Assembly (NCBI GenBank): GCA_914767715.1
Contig: OU612075.1
Coordinates: forward strand, 13,580,001-13,644,000
DNA: 64,000 nt
From: Membranipora membranacea
Taxonomy: Eukaryota > Bryozoa > Gymnolaemata > Cheilostomatida > Membraniporidae
Direction of reading: 5' to 3'
Of this stretch, positions 12,101 to 22,653 are shown piece after piece (position 1 is the stretch's first letter; each line of letters begins with the position of its first letter). A model generated the notes under the pieces. That model saw only the letters and a list, made by a program, of their open reading frames with translations. It was not told the origin of the DNA and searched no databases. The position numbers and the translations under genes were made by a program.

Positions 12101-13802
12101 ATATAGTTTGAAATAGCATTATTACACACAATTTCTAATTAAAAAAAACTCTGCAGCATTTTTTTGTCGTTTGGATTAGTCACGAATTAAATCAGTTGTC
12201 GAAGCTCTTGTTGAAGCTAATTATGCTTCATGATAGCACAATATTACACATGAAGCAATGCAGAGGTTTGTCACTCATAAAAGTCTGATGGTATTTCTTG
12301 AACTACGCAAGAACTTAATCGTGACGTAACTAGCATCACATCATCTTGATGTCCTGTCCACAAGAGACTTAGAATTGTAGCCACAAGAGCGGATGTAAGC
12401 TCCCCTGTGAGGCCTCTTCATCCTATAGTAGAGTAGCTGTTTGGGAGCCTGTGAGAAACGAGTCGAACATCATTATAATGAGATAAATGTACAGGAGTTA
12501 ATATGCCAAAAGCATTGCTTTTCTTACAATGCCAATTCTTTGTTTTGTCAAGATGGATTTATTTAAAAAATAGCGTTGAACCTCATCATGGAATCTAACC
12601 TATGAATTCACTCCACGCTGTGATTAGAAAGGTTTTATGATTGTTGTCGTATTGTGTACTGTGTGCTATTCTATATTCTGTAAGATTGATCTCAGAAGTA
12701 CCAGCATGATTACATTTATTATATAAAATGAGTGCAAGTCAGGCGCGAGTCAAATGTAACGTGATATAGCAATGTGTGCTTCTAAAGCCAAGCTTACATC
12801 TCTTGATGCACGCACACCTGACTAATTCAGGCAGATTAAAGTTGGATGTTAAATTAAAACGTGTTTGATGATATTTATTATTTTTGAATGGATATTTTGT
12901 TTGGTTATGGTATTTACACCACAGTACACTCATGAATATGGGCCCAATAGAGCAATGGATAACCAAACCAGTTGTTGTCATGAACATATATTATATAACC
13001 TTAAATAAAGAGTAAACTGCTAGATATTCATTGTGACATAGGAATTAAATTTGGCACAAAGATAGAATCTTTTTTGAGGAATCTAAGGCTTGGAACTTTA
13101 CCTGCTTTCAGGTTCAATGAAAATGTGTCTGTAAAATCTTTAACAGGTGAATTACTAAATGAGATATTTATTTCATGATTCGCCCATTTTGTAGTAAACA
13201 ACTTTTACTCCGACTAAGGATGTTAGGAGGGAGAGCCAATTTTATTTTAAGCATGAGTTAAGAAAAAGTCATGACAGGTTGCCCATGTCTTTTCCGCACA
13301 CCTATCCTATTACAGACTGTTCAGACTTGTAGCCTGGTGTTCGTGATGACCAGAACTAGTTAAATCTGATTTCTGATACAAGAGTGACCCCAGTAATCAG
13401 TTTGGACAGCTGTGAACCACTGAGTGCATGGCCATAAAACTTGTAAAAGTGGCATCTTATGTTTCTGAAAACTTTCATTATACTTTATTGTGATCATAAT
13501 TTATGATAGTCTTTTTGAAACTGATTTCATTGAATGCAAAAACCAACATTGATGGAAATTTTTGGCACAGCCGTATTGAAAATCAAGCTTAAATTCAGAC
13601 AATTGTCGAACTACCACACAAAATATCTCCCTCCGTGATGGCAGAGTGATATTACAAAAGTCGGGTATCGCGGCGCCACGGTACATAGCTTTTTGAATAC
13701 CCCTCCGCATCCACAGAGCAAACTTGTTCTCATATATACTGGGAAAGGCTCATCATAAGGAATACCAAATAAATAATCCAATTTACTATATTGAGATCTC
13801 AT

Positions 13803-14939
13803 CTAGCTTTGGTGATCTGGATCAGCTACGGAGGAGTTATTCCCATCTACATCTTGTGAGACAACAGGAGTAATAACTTTAAGTGTCAGCTTGATACAGT
13901 TCTGACTGTCAGTATTCCGTGAGTTGGTGGTGTTAGTGTTGTCCACATGCCCTGCTACACTAGTAGCCAGCGGATCTGAGGTAACCTCCGCAGAGCAGAA
14001 TTTACGTTTTACATATCGTCTGTACCTCGTACTGGTGCTGCCATAAAGTATGGGACTTATCACACAATATAAACAGAGAAATACTCTCCCTACGTAGTCT
14101 ATGGCTATGTGATAATGTTTTGTTCTCCTTAAAATGATAGCTACCAGCAGCGGAGACCAGCAGAAGATTTTAGACAGGACGATGACATTGACGCTGAGAG
14201 TTATCTGTCTAATTTGTCTGTACTCCGGTACGCTGCGAGTCTGCTGTATTCTTCTCATGATTGATGTGGCCTTATATAGCAGTAAACAATAGAATATAAT
14301 GATGACTACGAGCATCAATGCTACAATACTGCTAGAGACAAATCTCAACTGAGGAACCTGTGCTGACTCTAGTTGGCATCCTCCTGATCCCTTTGTCGAA
14401 TAGCCCCTTTCATGGAACACTGCTGCTGTTACTATATAAAATAGCCACCAGCCCAAACACGTCGCTATCAACAGCTTGAAAAAGTGTCGAGTATAAAACA
14501 GATTCACATATTGTGTCGGCCATTGTACCGCGATATACCTCTCGATCCCAACTAAAGCCAGCTGCGTTGATTCAAACACATTCAGTCCGTGTATGAATGT
14601 AGCTGTAAATACGCACAGTGGCTTGTAGTCGAACATAGCCTGTTGTACAATTCTATTATCTACGCAAAGTCTAAAAAGGCTTCCAATCAGGTCCGTGTAT
14701 GCCAACACCAGAATATAATGTTTGAAATTCAGAGCACCTGTTCGTCTGCCAGCAGATAGAGATGTCATAAATATGATGTGCAGTATGTTGATGCAGATAG
14801 CAATGAAAGCGATGCCGTTCATTATAGTCCATAGATATTGCGGTACAAAAATTGGTCCGCGCAGACCCGGTGTTGTAGTAGTCAATGTTAGGTTCACCTC
14901 GTCCAGTAACAAACCTCCAACCAGACTTGAGCTAGCCAT
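13803..14939 (-). CDS. Rhodopsin-class (family A) G-protein-coupled receptor, intronless, 378 aa (paralogue 1)
   Basis: A single uninterrupted frame with seven hydrophobic segments. Visible hallmarks: N-glycosylation site NLT at 16-18; TM2 LAYTD at 79-83 (the family-A LAxxD); Cys109 before TM3 and Cys188 in extracellular loop 2, the expected disulfide; ERY at 133-135 in place of DRY; CWSP at 260-263 in TM6; SPILY at 295-299 in place of NPxxY. The cytoplasmic tail is about 75 residues, rich in Ser/Thr/Asn, with no clear palmitoylation Cys. It is a plasma-membrane receptor of unknown ligand and I do not recognise a subfamily. The start MASSSL matches MANSSL in the neighbouring paralogue at 20130-21146, which supports it. 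The two share exact blocks such as FKHYILVLAYTDL and VFTATFIHGLNVFES. Confidence 0.88.
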   Translation of the reverse strand: MASSSLVGGLLLDEVNLTLTTTTPGLRGPIFVPQYLWTIMNGIAFIAICINILHIIFMTSLSAGRRTGALNFKHYILVLAYTDLIGSLFRLCVDNRIVQQAMFDYKPLCVFTATFIHGLNVFESTQLALVGIERYIAVQWPTQYVNLFYTRHFFKLLIATCLGWWLFYIVTAAVFHERGYSTKGSGGCQLESAQVPQLRFVSSSIVALMLVVIIIFYCLLLYKATSIMRRIQQTRSVPEYRQIRQITLSVNVIVLSKIFCWSPLLVAIILRRTKHYHIAIDYVGRVFLCLYCVISPILYGSTSTRYRRYVKRKFCSAEVTSDPLATSVAGHVDNTNTTNSRNTDSQNCIKLTLKVITPVVSQDVDGNNSSVADPDHQS

Positions 14940-15690
14940 AACTTTTTATAAGTGATGTGCTTTTTAGTTGTTAGCTCGTGTCTTCACTAGTTCACTAGTT
15001 CGATTCTAAAAGAAGAATATCAGATCAAAGCATTTTTTTTCCGGTTTGAGTCGGCAGATTTCAATAGTTAAAAACCAGTAGCATAATAACAAAAAATCAA
15101 ACATTACCATAGATAGATAGATGGAGTCATCCATGTCATTGACTTCATTAGGTGTAGGTTTAATTTACGTCAACCATTGTTAACTTTATATCGATATAAA
15201 CATTTTAATTATGCACTGAGATACTCGCCACTGAGGAAGAAACTTACCCCTCATGTTTGTGTTGATGTTCTATGCCTGCTATCTGACAAATGACATGCAG
15301 GTGACTACATGGTTCAATGCCACCAAATTATTTTGTAATTCTGCAACCCTTAGCACACGATAACATTAATTTAAACACCAGAACATAAATCAACTTCCGA
15401 TACAGGTCCTCAGAGATTTGTATTTTTGCTCTTAGTGACGTAAGATTATTACGTACATATGGTCGAGGCAGCTCACTCAGTGTTTTTATTTCTCTGATTG
15501 GGACTGAGATAGAGGTCTGGTCTGAGTGTCTTATCCTATTGAGAATCTATTCATGACATGCAGGATCAAATTTGAAATGTAAATTACCTATTTCAGATTT
15601 TTGAGTAGTTCAAAAATATAGTCTTTAAGCATAACATAACAGTATTGATTATTATCATCTATCTCACTATGCATCTATGCAAGGCAGAAA
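14940..15690. other. Intergenic stretch upstream of GPCR 1, nothing recognised
   Basis: AT-rich sequence with a short GATA-type microsatellite (ATAGATAGATAGATGG near 15111). No conserved exon or element was identified. It should hold the promoter of the minus-strand receptor gene, but no defined motif was found. Confidence 0.4.
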
Positions 15691-16330
15691 ATGACAAGAA
15701 AAACCCCGGAGTTTTGGGACTCCAGGAGCGAATTTTTTTCTAGGTAGAAATTTTCAACCTAGCAAATGCATTTACAACCTAGACTTTCAAATTTCCACCC
15801 TAGAAATGACGCAGAATTTATCTGCATATCACGAACTTACGTCACATATTTCTTTTCACAGGGAAGTAAATTTTTCCAGGTAGGAAAATACCATCTTGTT
15901 TTTAATAATCTATGTAGAATTATACACCCTAGTAAATCAGTCTCCTACCCAGAGTTCTGCTTTCCGGGTCGGATTTGCCACCAGATGATTTTTTCAAGGT
16001 GGAATTATTCCACACTGGTAAAGATATCTCTGCCTGGAATATGAAAAAAAAATTACAGGCAGAAAAATTCTTTCTGGAACAGCACAAAAAATTTTTCAAG
16101 GAAGCATTTTCGACATGTAGAAAATGAATTGCACCCCTGAAAGTTAAAAATTTCTGCCTAGAGTGAGAGCAAGGTTTCACGGGCAGAGCAAGACTTTTTC
16201 TGGGTAGAAAAGGATTTTTTATCTAGGTGGAGATATTCCACCCTGGTATAGAAGTATCTGCACGGAATATGACAAACTTTTTTTACGGGCAGAAAAATTC
16301 TTCCTGGAACTGCCAAACAAATTTGCCAAT
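15690..16330. repeat. Degenerate repeat field with two ~115-bp units about 226 bp apart
   Basis: The segment about 15989-16104 (AAGGTGGAATTATTCCAC ... GGAATATGA ... GGCAGAAAAATTCTTTCTGG) recurs at about 16213-16325 (TAGGTGGAGATATTCCACC ... GGAATATGA ... GGGCAGAAAAATTCTTCCTGG). The surrounding sequence back to about 15690 has many variants of the same words: short A/T runs bounded by CC[AT]GG or CCTAG-like steps and GGTAGAAA. It is not coding. The same vocabulary reappears at about 18500-18930. Confidence 0.6.
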
Positions 16331-16522
16331 TTGACATTACCGTGAATAACTGGGTAAGGCTCGGCCAAACTCATTAGTTTTCCAGGTGGCTGGTCAGGAT
16401 AAAGTCAAGATATAATGTTTTTCATCAGATGGGTCACACCAAAATTTATTCACTGATTTGGGTTAAATGTGGGTTGAACTTGAATGTTTGGCTCTGTCCG
16501 AGGACTGAGAAATACAGGTGCC

Positions 16523-17270
16523 TTAAGGTAATGTCAAAGACCGATCCGAATATCAACATATCATATACCGTTGGAAAGCTGCCGAGCTACTGAAAATGAA
16601 TAACTAAACAAAAACTTGATTCGATGACGTTGTGTCATTTTAGGGAGGAAATGAGGCAAAAAACGCTGTTTTTGTCAATGCAGATGGAGGAGTCAAATTG
16701 ATTGCAAAAACTTTCCAAACATGTTGAATGTATACTTAGAGATTGCGTTCATCATAAAATTTGATTTTCTCTGATATATGACTAGTCTAAATTGACTTTT
16801 TACGTCACGCCATACAACGCATTTTTATTTGTGAAGCCGTGAAAATATGTGAAATTTCAATCATTAATTCACAACAGATCATAGGCTCGAATCAAAATTA
16901 ATTATGATTTTCTCTTAGAGTACTCTTCAAATGTCATACATATTGACATTCAAATAATTAGCTTGCATATTGCAGTGACAGTAGACTCTCGAATACGGCT
17001 AATATTTTCGCCGCCTTTGTATAACGCCAAACATGCTGTCCAAATAACCATTATTGTGGCCAAGTCCCTAGAAAGACCTCAAAAGTCCCTAAAAATAGCT
17101 GTTTTTTGGCATTCTTTTGCGTTAAATTCAAGAAAATTGAAGATGCAATGAAAAATTATGTTGGCATTTCCTGTGTGCACCATGGTTAATGAAAGCGGCT
17201 TCGTATGTGAGAACTTTCAAAAAAAACTTTGATATGTTGATATTCGGATCGGTCTTTGACATTACCTTAA
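16523..17270. mobile_element. Non-autonomous DNA transposon (MITE-like) with ~40-bp terminal inverted repeats
   Basis: The left end CCTTAAGGTAATGTCAAAG (from 16521) and the right end CTTTGACATTACCTTAAGG (to 17272) are exact reverse complements. The match continues inward through GACCGATCCGAATATCAACATATCA, about 43 bp in all. One reading is a 748-bp element bounded by TTAA at 16523-16526 and 17267-17270, as expected of piggyBac or Kolobok insertions. The other is that CCTTAAGG belongs to the inverted repeat and the target duplication is GTG, present on both outer flanks (16518-16520 and 17273-17275). The interior has no transposase, only random short open frames. The perfect repeat ends suggest a fairly recent insertion. 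Confidence 0.85.
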
Positions 17271-17944
17271 GGGTGCGGCTGCCATATGCGACGCCAAGTT
17301 ACTCTCAGTTTGCAGGCAGGTCGGAGCACATCTGGGGCATCAATTGGGTCCAGTAGTCAGTAGACTGCAGCAGGATTCGTGAAAGTGAAGTCAAAATTTC
17401 ATTGATTCCAAAACCTGGCCTTTATTTATGTTAGTAACCTGTAGTACCACTGAATTTAAATGCTAGTCTCTGTTAATTAAACTGGTATAGTGCCAAGGAG
17501 TAATCCATGAGTGTACCCAAGTGTACCCATGAGTGTATTAAGTCCATGAGTGTACCCAAGGTAATCAATCCACTACCATCTATTATCTAGTGGGAATGAT
17601 ATTTCAGTGTACAAAGGCATGTGTGTTGAGTAGGCCATTGTTGTACAGATAACTTGCCAATGGGCCTTTTGACTGATTATAAATTATACACAATCACCCT
17701 ATAAATTAACATTATTTTCGAACAAATCATTGGTAATTGTCTCCCTTGTTAAGAAACCAACTTTGAATATATTATCATGCCTGCCAGTTTGAATGCTCAA
17801 AAGCAGTGGTAATAATTTTGCCTTATTGAAGTCATTGAAAATGTGCAATGCAACCGGTAAGACACTATTCGGAAATAATGTTTAGTGAGATGGTTTGGTA
17901 GAATTTTCTTCAAGCAGTCTAACAAAACAAGTCATAGCTAACTA

Positions 17945-18248
17945 CATATATTTGGTGGCCCGGTATTTGGTATTTGGTTTGCCCGGTATACATAACCTGG
18001 ATCGTAAGCTTCTCGGCCTATTGGCTAAGATCAAAGTGTCACTGCCAATGGCCGATTAGTGCCAGTTCAGTTTTGGCAGCTCGCTGCACACTTATGATTA
18101 GGAGGTCCTCTATGGCCTCACCTCTAGGATGCATTCTAGTTTTCTAGGATGTATCACATTCTCAGTATGAGGATTAGGGCACCTTGCGTCCCTCTTTAGG
18201 GGCAGCCCAATCTTCTGTTTCTTAGCAAACAGCATATATTTGGTGGCC
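17945..18248 (+). mobile_element. U2-snRNA-headed retroposed insertion bounded by 16-bp direct repeats
   Basis: About 18001-18038 reads GCTTCTCGGCCTATTGGCTAAGATCAAAGTGT, close to the highly conserved 5' end of U2 snRNA (branch-point-pairing region side), with a few mismatches and one insertion. The remaining U2 body, including the Sm site, is not recognisable, so this is not a functional U2 gene. The segment lies between exact 16-bp copies of CATATATTTGGTGGCC at 17945-17960 and 18233-18248, which look like a target-site duplication. No poly(A) tail is visible. Alternatives are a chimeric U2 retropseudogene or a SINE with a U2-derived head. Confidence 0.6.
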
Positions 18249-18499
18249 AGCATATCTAGCAAAACCTAATACCATACACAAACCTTAATCAAATATCATC
18301 TCACTAATTTTCCTGCCTTTCACAAACATTATTCCCGTGGCTCAATAGACAGTTGAAGAGGGCGATATGGGCTTTATAGACCAGTATTTTGTCGATCTTC
18401 TGGCGTGCCTTAAACAGGAGTCAGCAAACTGAAACTGCTGATGTAATATACTCAGGCCTCCGCCAAACAATTGCCCTTTCTCTCTTGCCCTTCTCACCC

Positions 18500-18930
18500 A
18501 AATTGCAATGCGGAAATTACCAGGAAAAATTCAGATAATGCCAAGTAATTTTTTTCAAATTTCCAGCAATTTCCTCATACTTTTCCAGGTTGTCTTTTCC
18601 CAGGGTGAAATATTCTCCCTGGTGTTTTATTCTACCCCCTTGAAAATTGCCTTGAATAAGCATGGAATTTCTGAAATCAACTTGTATATTTCTTGTGTAA
18701 TTCTGGGTGGAATAAGAATTGATTTTTCCGGTATTCAAATATCCAGGGTGTAATCAACCCAAATATCTCAAATTGAAATCATAAAATCCGGGGTCATTTA
18801 CTATCCCTAGAAAACCGTCCCAAATCGCCGCACGGAAATTACCCGGAAAAAAACTGAAAAAGCCAAGGAAAAACCAAAAATACACCACGGAAAATTTCTT
18901 AAATTTTCCAGTATTTTTCCGGGTTGCAGA
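18500..18930. repeat. Second degenerate repeat field related to 15690-16330
   Basis: Two copies of a word order are visible: GCGGAAATTACCAGGAAAAA at about 18510 and CACGGAAATTACCCGGAAAA at about 18831. Each is followed within about 70-80 bp by TTTTCCAGGTTG or TTTTCCGGGTTG (about 18583 and 18915). The spacing between copies is about 325 bp. The sequence keeps alternating GGAAAA and TTTTCC, so it can fold on itself. Non-coding; it may be a tandem foldback family shared with the 15.7-16.3 kb field. Confidence 0.5.
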
Positions 18931-20129
18931 CATGCATAGTGTCTCTATCAGAGTTCTTGCAGTGGCTATCATTCCGAGAAAGCAGTTAAAATTTCAAACT
19001 CCAACTCACGGGCCAGAGAGAACGCTAGCCCTGAATATGTTAGCCCGATTTGCCAATTCAAATAATGGAGTTGCTTCTTTGTAATACAGGGGGCAATAAC
19101 TCTAGACTAGACAGGTGGGATCACAAACATGATCTGAGTCAGACCATTAAACTCCCCCTCATGGATTAGACTAGCCCATTCATTGGCACTGCTCTCGTTT
19201 TGGCCTCTCACAAGAGTTCAACTTTTCCGGATTGAGTCTCCATATACAGACTATGTATACAGCTTGCGTCAATCCAGATGACATGAAAACGGTGAAAGTT
19301 TTCACTGATAATGCTGTAATTGTAAAAACAGGTGGCTCCTTCCAAACTTAGATTCTAAGGTGTATATATTATATATTTCATACGCAGTAAGAGAATATTT
19401 AGTGCAGAGTGGTGCCAGCTTGATAGATACAAAACGATCAAGAAACTTAGTAAAGCAGGATAATTAATTGGGTGTGCGGAGACAAATTTGTGCTAATAAC
19501 ATAAAAATAACTTTTTTTTCGTATCTGTCTATAATTATGATGACAGACTTGTAATTTCTATGTGATTTTTTCAATTTTATAAATTTTCGAATGGCTCATT
19601 TTAGGAAAGCTTTTCTTTTAAAAGGATGAGATGCCAATAAAGTTGAAACGAACAAACAATTGCATGTTGATATCGTTCTAGTCTCAATGCTAGAACTTTG
19701 CTATGTTGAGTTTTTATATTCGTAAAAACACAAAGTATTATAATCAAGATCAGTGACTACACCCATAAGTTGTACATAAGTTTGGATTTTTTTGCTGGCA
19801 AAAGAATGCATTATAAATCTTCGCCCAAAATCATTGTAGCAAACAGTGATCAACAGAAGTATTAGTGTGATTGCAAATATTGATGTAAGCTAGATTGAGA
19901 ATTGTGGCCTTCATCTAGAAAGTTACCACACTGTTGATAGTTGGACAGTTTTCAATTATTTTCAGATAGGCATGACTGGCCTTCATTAAACATTTACAAT
20001 GAGACATAAGTTAGCTCCTGTGTGGCAGCATCTGGGTCAGCTTCTGAGAATGCCGACCTACTGTTGTTTTGTAGGGCAGCCGGAGCCGGAGCTTTATTTG
20101 TCTCTTTGACTGAGTTTGGTAGGCTGCGA
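18931..20129. other. Intergenic stretch downstream of GPCR 2, no gene recognised
   Basis: AT-rich, with no exon-like or transposon-like sequence that I can support, except a possible residual reading frame of the GPCR 2 tail at 19994-20129, described under findings. Confidence 0.4.
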
Positions 20130-21146
20130 TTATTGTGAGATAGTATGGAGTTGCGTACCTCCACAATCCCCTTCACTTGTAGCTGTGAGCTTCTCGCCGA
20201 CATTCTTTGAGCAGAGTTTCAGTTTTACGTGCTCTCTGTAGCGCTTACTAGTACCACCATAGAGAATGGGAGTTATCACACAATAAATGTAGATACACAC
20301 TCTGCCTATATAGTCTAAGGTTATGTGAAAATGTTGTGTTCCCCGCAGGATGTTAGCGATGATTAGCGGCGACCAGCAGACGAATTTTGATATAATGATG
20401 ACGTTTACACTGAGAGAGAGCTGTCTGATTTGTCTGTACTCCGATACGCTGTGTGTTTGCTGCATTTTTCTCATGACTTTGGTGACCTTACAAAGCAGTA
20501 GAAGATAGAATATGGTGATGACTATCAGCATCATAAATATAATGCTACTTGTGACAAATCTGAGCTGAGGGACTTGGGCTGTTGCTAATAGACATCCTCC
20601 TGTTCCTTTTGGTGCATAACCTTTCTCATGGAAGATGATTCCCAAAACAATGTACACAATCCACCAGCCCACGAACGTAGCAATCAGCAACTTGAAAAAG
20701 TGACGGGTATAAAAGAGATTTGCATATTTCCTTGGCCACTTCACTGCGATGTATCTCTCGATGCCAACTAAAGCAAGCTGCATTGATTCAAACACATTCA
20801 GTCCGTGAATGAATGTAGCTGTAAACACGCACAGTGCCTTGTAGTCGAACATAACCTGTTGAACAGTTCTATTATCTACGCAAAGTCTGAAAAGGCTTCC
20901 CACCAGGTCCGTGTACGCCAACACCAGAATATAATGTTTGAAATTCTGAGCACCTGTTCGCCTGCCAGCAGGAAGAGATGTCATGAATATGATATGGATC
21001 GTATTGACGCAGACAGCAATGAAAGAGATGACATTCATTACAGTATATAGATACTCCGGTACAAAGACTGGTCCCGGTGTTGTAGCAGCTGCTGTGAAGT
21101 TTATCTCCCCCAGTAGCAAACTTTCAAACAGACTTGAGTTAGCCAT
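20130..21146 (-). CDS. Rhodopsin-class (family A) G-protein-coupled receptor, intronless, 338 aa (paralogue 2)
   Basis: Tandem paralogue of the receptor at 13803-14939, on the same strand about 6 kb away, and also intronless. Conserved marks: LAYTDL in TM2, Cys in LCVFTATF before TM3, IERYIAV at the end of TM3, GGC in loop 2, CWSP in TM6 and TPILY in TM7. The ATG at 21146 (MANSSLFESLL) is chosen because it aligns with the start of paralogue 1. The frame is open 28 codons further upstream to an ATG at 21230, but that stretch has no counterpart. The C-terminal tail is about 40 residues shorter than in paralogue 1, ending LHTISQ. Ligand unknown. The loss of Asn in the TM7 NPxxY motif (Thr here, Ser in paralogue 1) is shared, so it predates the duplication or is tolerated. 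Confidence 0.88.
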   Translation of the reverse strand: MANSSLFESLLLGEINFTAAATTPGPVFVPEYLYTVMNVISFIAVCVNTIHIIFMTSLPAGRRTGAQNFKHYILVLAYTDLVGSLFRLCVDNRTVQQVMFDYKALCVFTATFIHGLNVFESMQLALVGIERYIAVKWPRKYANLFYTRHFFKLLIATFVGWWIVYIVLGIIFHEKGYAPKGTGGCLLATAQVPQLRFVTSSIIFMMLIVITIFYLLLLCKVTKVMRKMQQTHSVSEYRQIRQLSLSVNVIIISKFVCWSPLIIANILRGTQHFHITLDYIGRVCIYIYCVITPILYGGTSKRYREHVKLKLCSKNVGEKLTATSEGDCGGTQLHTISQ

Positions 21147-22653
21147 TGCACCGTCACTAATGAGCTTGCGGTAGGCAATGTTTTGTTGTTGGTGCAGATG
21201 TGCTATTTTAAAATAAAAAGAACAAAGCATGTTTTTATGGCGTGTCTCTCTTGAATTTTAAAGTAATACAACCTACATACAAAAATACCGAGAGTACAGA
21301 ATAATAACCCAACATTTCTACAGGTAGAATGAGTCAGCTACATGCCGCACTACACATAAAACATAAACTGATTATATAATTATATAGTTTAGCAGACATG
21401 GAATTCCAGAAATGTTGAGTGTTTTGACCATAGGGAGTTTTGTCTATGGTTTTGACCAAATTCCATTCCAGTCACACAAGCAGCTTGAGCGGCTAACCTT
21501 CAGGTGATAGCTCACTCACCCTGTGACTCCTTACTGACCAGACATGATGCTAACCTGACGACAGTGAAATTAAATGATTACTAGTTATTAATTTTATGCG
21601 TGGTACATACTGGAGAGCCCCATGGGGCCCTAACCATATAAGGGATTGTAAGCGACATCTATGGCTACGGCTAGACAATCACTGGAAGGTGGTGTCTAAA
21701 GACACAGATTAGTCTAATCACCCGATTTGTCTCAATGCCTTGACAAATTTAATATTCACAGAGGGAAAACTTTCCCCTTTTCGCACACACTTGAAATAAC
21801 AAAACCTATGGCAAGTTTAACTTTACTCAATCTCAATTGATTATAATATTATAATGCCACTGTTTAATCTTATGGGGTGAAGGGGGTGGGGGGTATAGAG
21901 TATACATGTATTAATCTAAGTGTGACATTTTCCTCTGGAGATTGGAAATTATCTGATCTCGATTAGAATAACTGAATTCTTTTGAGAATGGAGCGTGGAT
22001 TACAATGGTTGCATTAATTACTATACGATAATGTCAATGGTAGATTAGAATATCAACATATTAAATACAGCAGTGAACTGGCTAGACAATGTTGTTTTTG
22101 CAGTCCTTGCAAACTAGGCTGATTTTATCAGCCATCATACACACAGGAAATGCAAACATAGTTCTGCTCTGCAGTTTTCCTGAATTTGGCGCCAAATGGC
22201 CTGGTCAGCAGTTTTTGGATAGGACATTCGGTTCCCAGCAAGCAACGGCTGAATGGAATGTCTTAGAATAAATTAAATCTGTTTTTTTTTAGCTCAATCA
22301 TTAATTAAGTATATATATTTAAAAGTTTAAAAAACATAAAAGTATTTATTGTAAAATCAGTTCGGTCAAGTGTTACAAAAAAATAAAACCATTTTCTAAC
22401 ATTAGTAAAAACAAATCGCATTACTTCAAACTAGTATATAAAGGCCATTCAAATAAAAATGAAGCTAGTAATCAGCACGATGATAAATGACACAAGAGTC
22501 AACTAGATATTAAAATTAAATTGTACTTATCATATAAATAATTGGAGGCAGTCACCATTGTTTGCTTACTAGTATCCCTTCTAAATATTTTGAGGAGATC
22601 AGCCTTGACATGTAAAAATGTAAGGTGTGATCTCATCCTGCAGTAGGTCAGCT
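21147..22653. other. Intergenic stretch between GPCR 2 and the first CUB-MAM gene
   Basis: No gene recognised. It should contain the GPCR 2 promoter (right to left) and the CUB-MAM gene 1 3'UTR. A minus-strand AATAAA (TTTATT on the plus strand at 22345-22350) is about 305 nt past the CUB-MAM gene 1 stop and is a plausible poly(A) signal. Confidence 0.4.

Larger units (their letters stand above)
11530..13802. other. Intergenic / 3'UTR stretch, no gene recognised
   Basis: Apart from the hairpin and the AATAAA listed separately, I see no exon-like sequence, RNA gene or recognisable transposon here. Small open frames are short, low in conserved motifs and look random. Confidence 0.5.

Noticed and set aside
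18001-18120. Functional U2 snRNA gene
   Set aside because: Only the first ~32 bases resemble U2; the Sm site and downstream stem-loops are not present.
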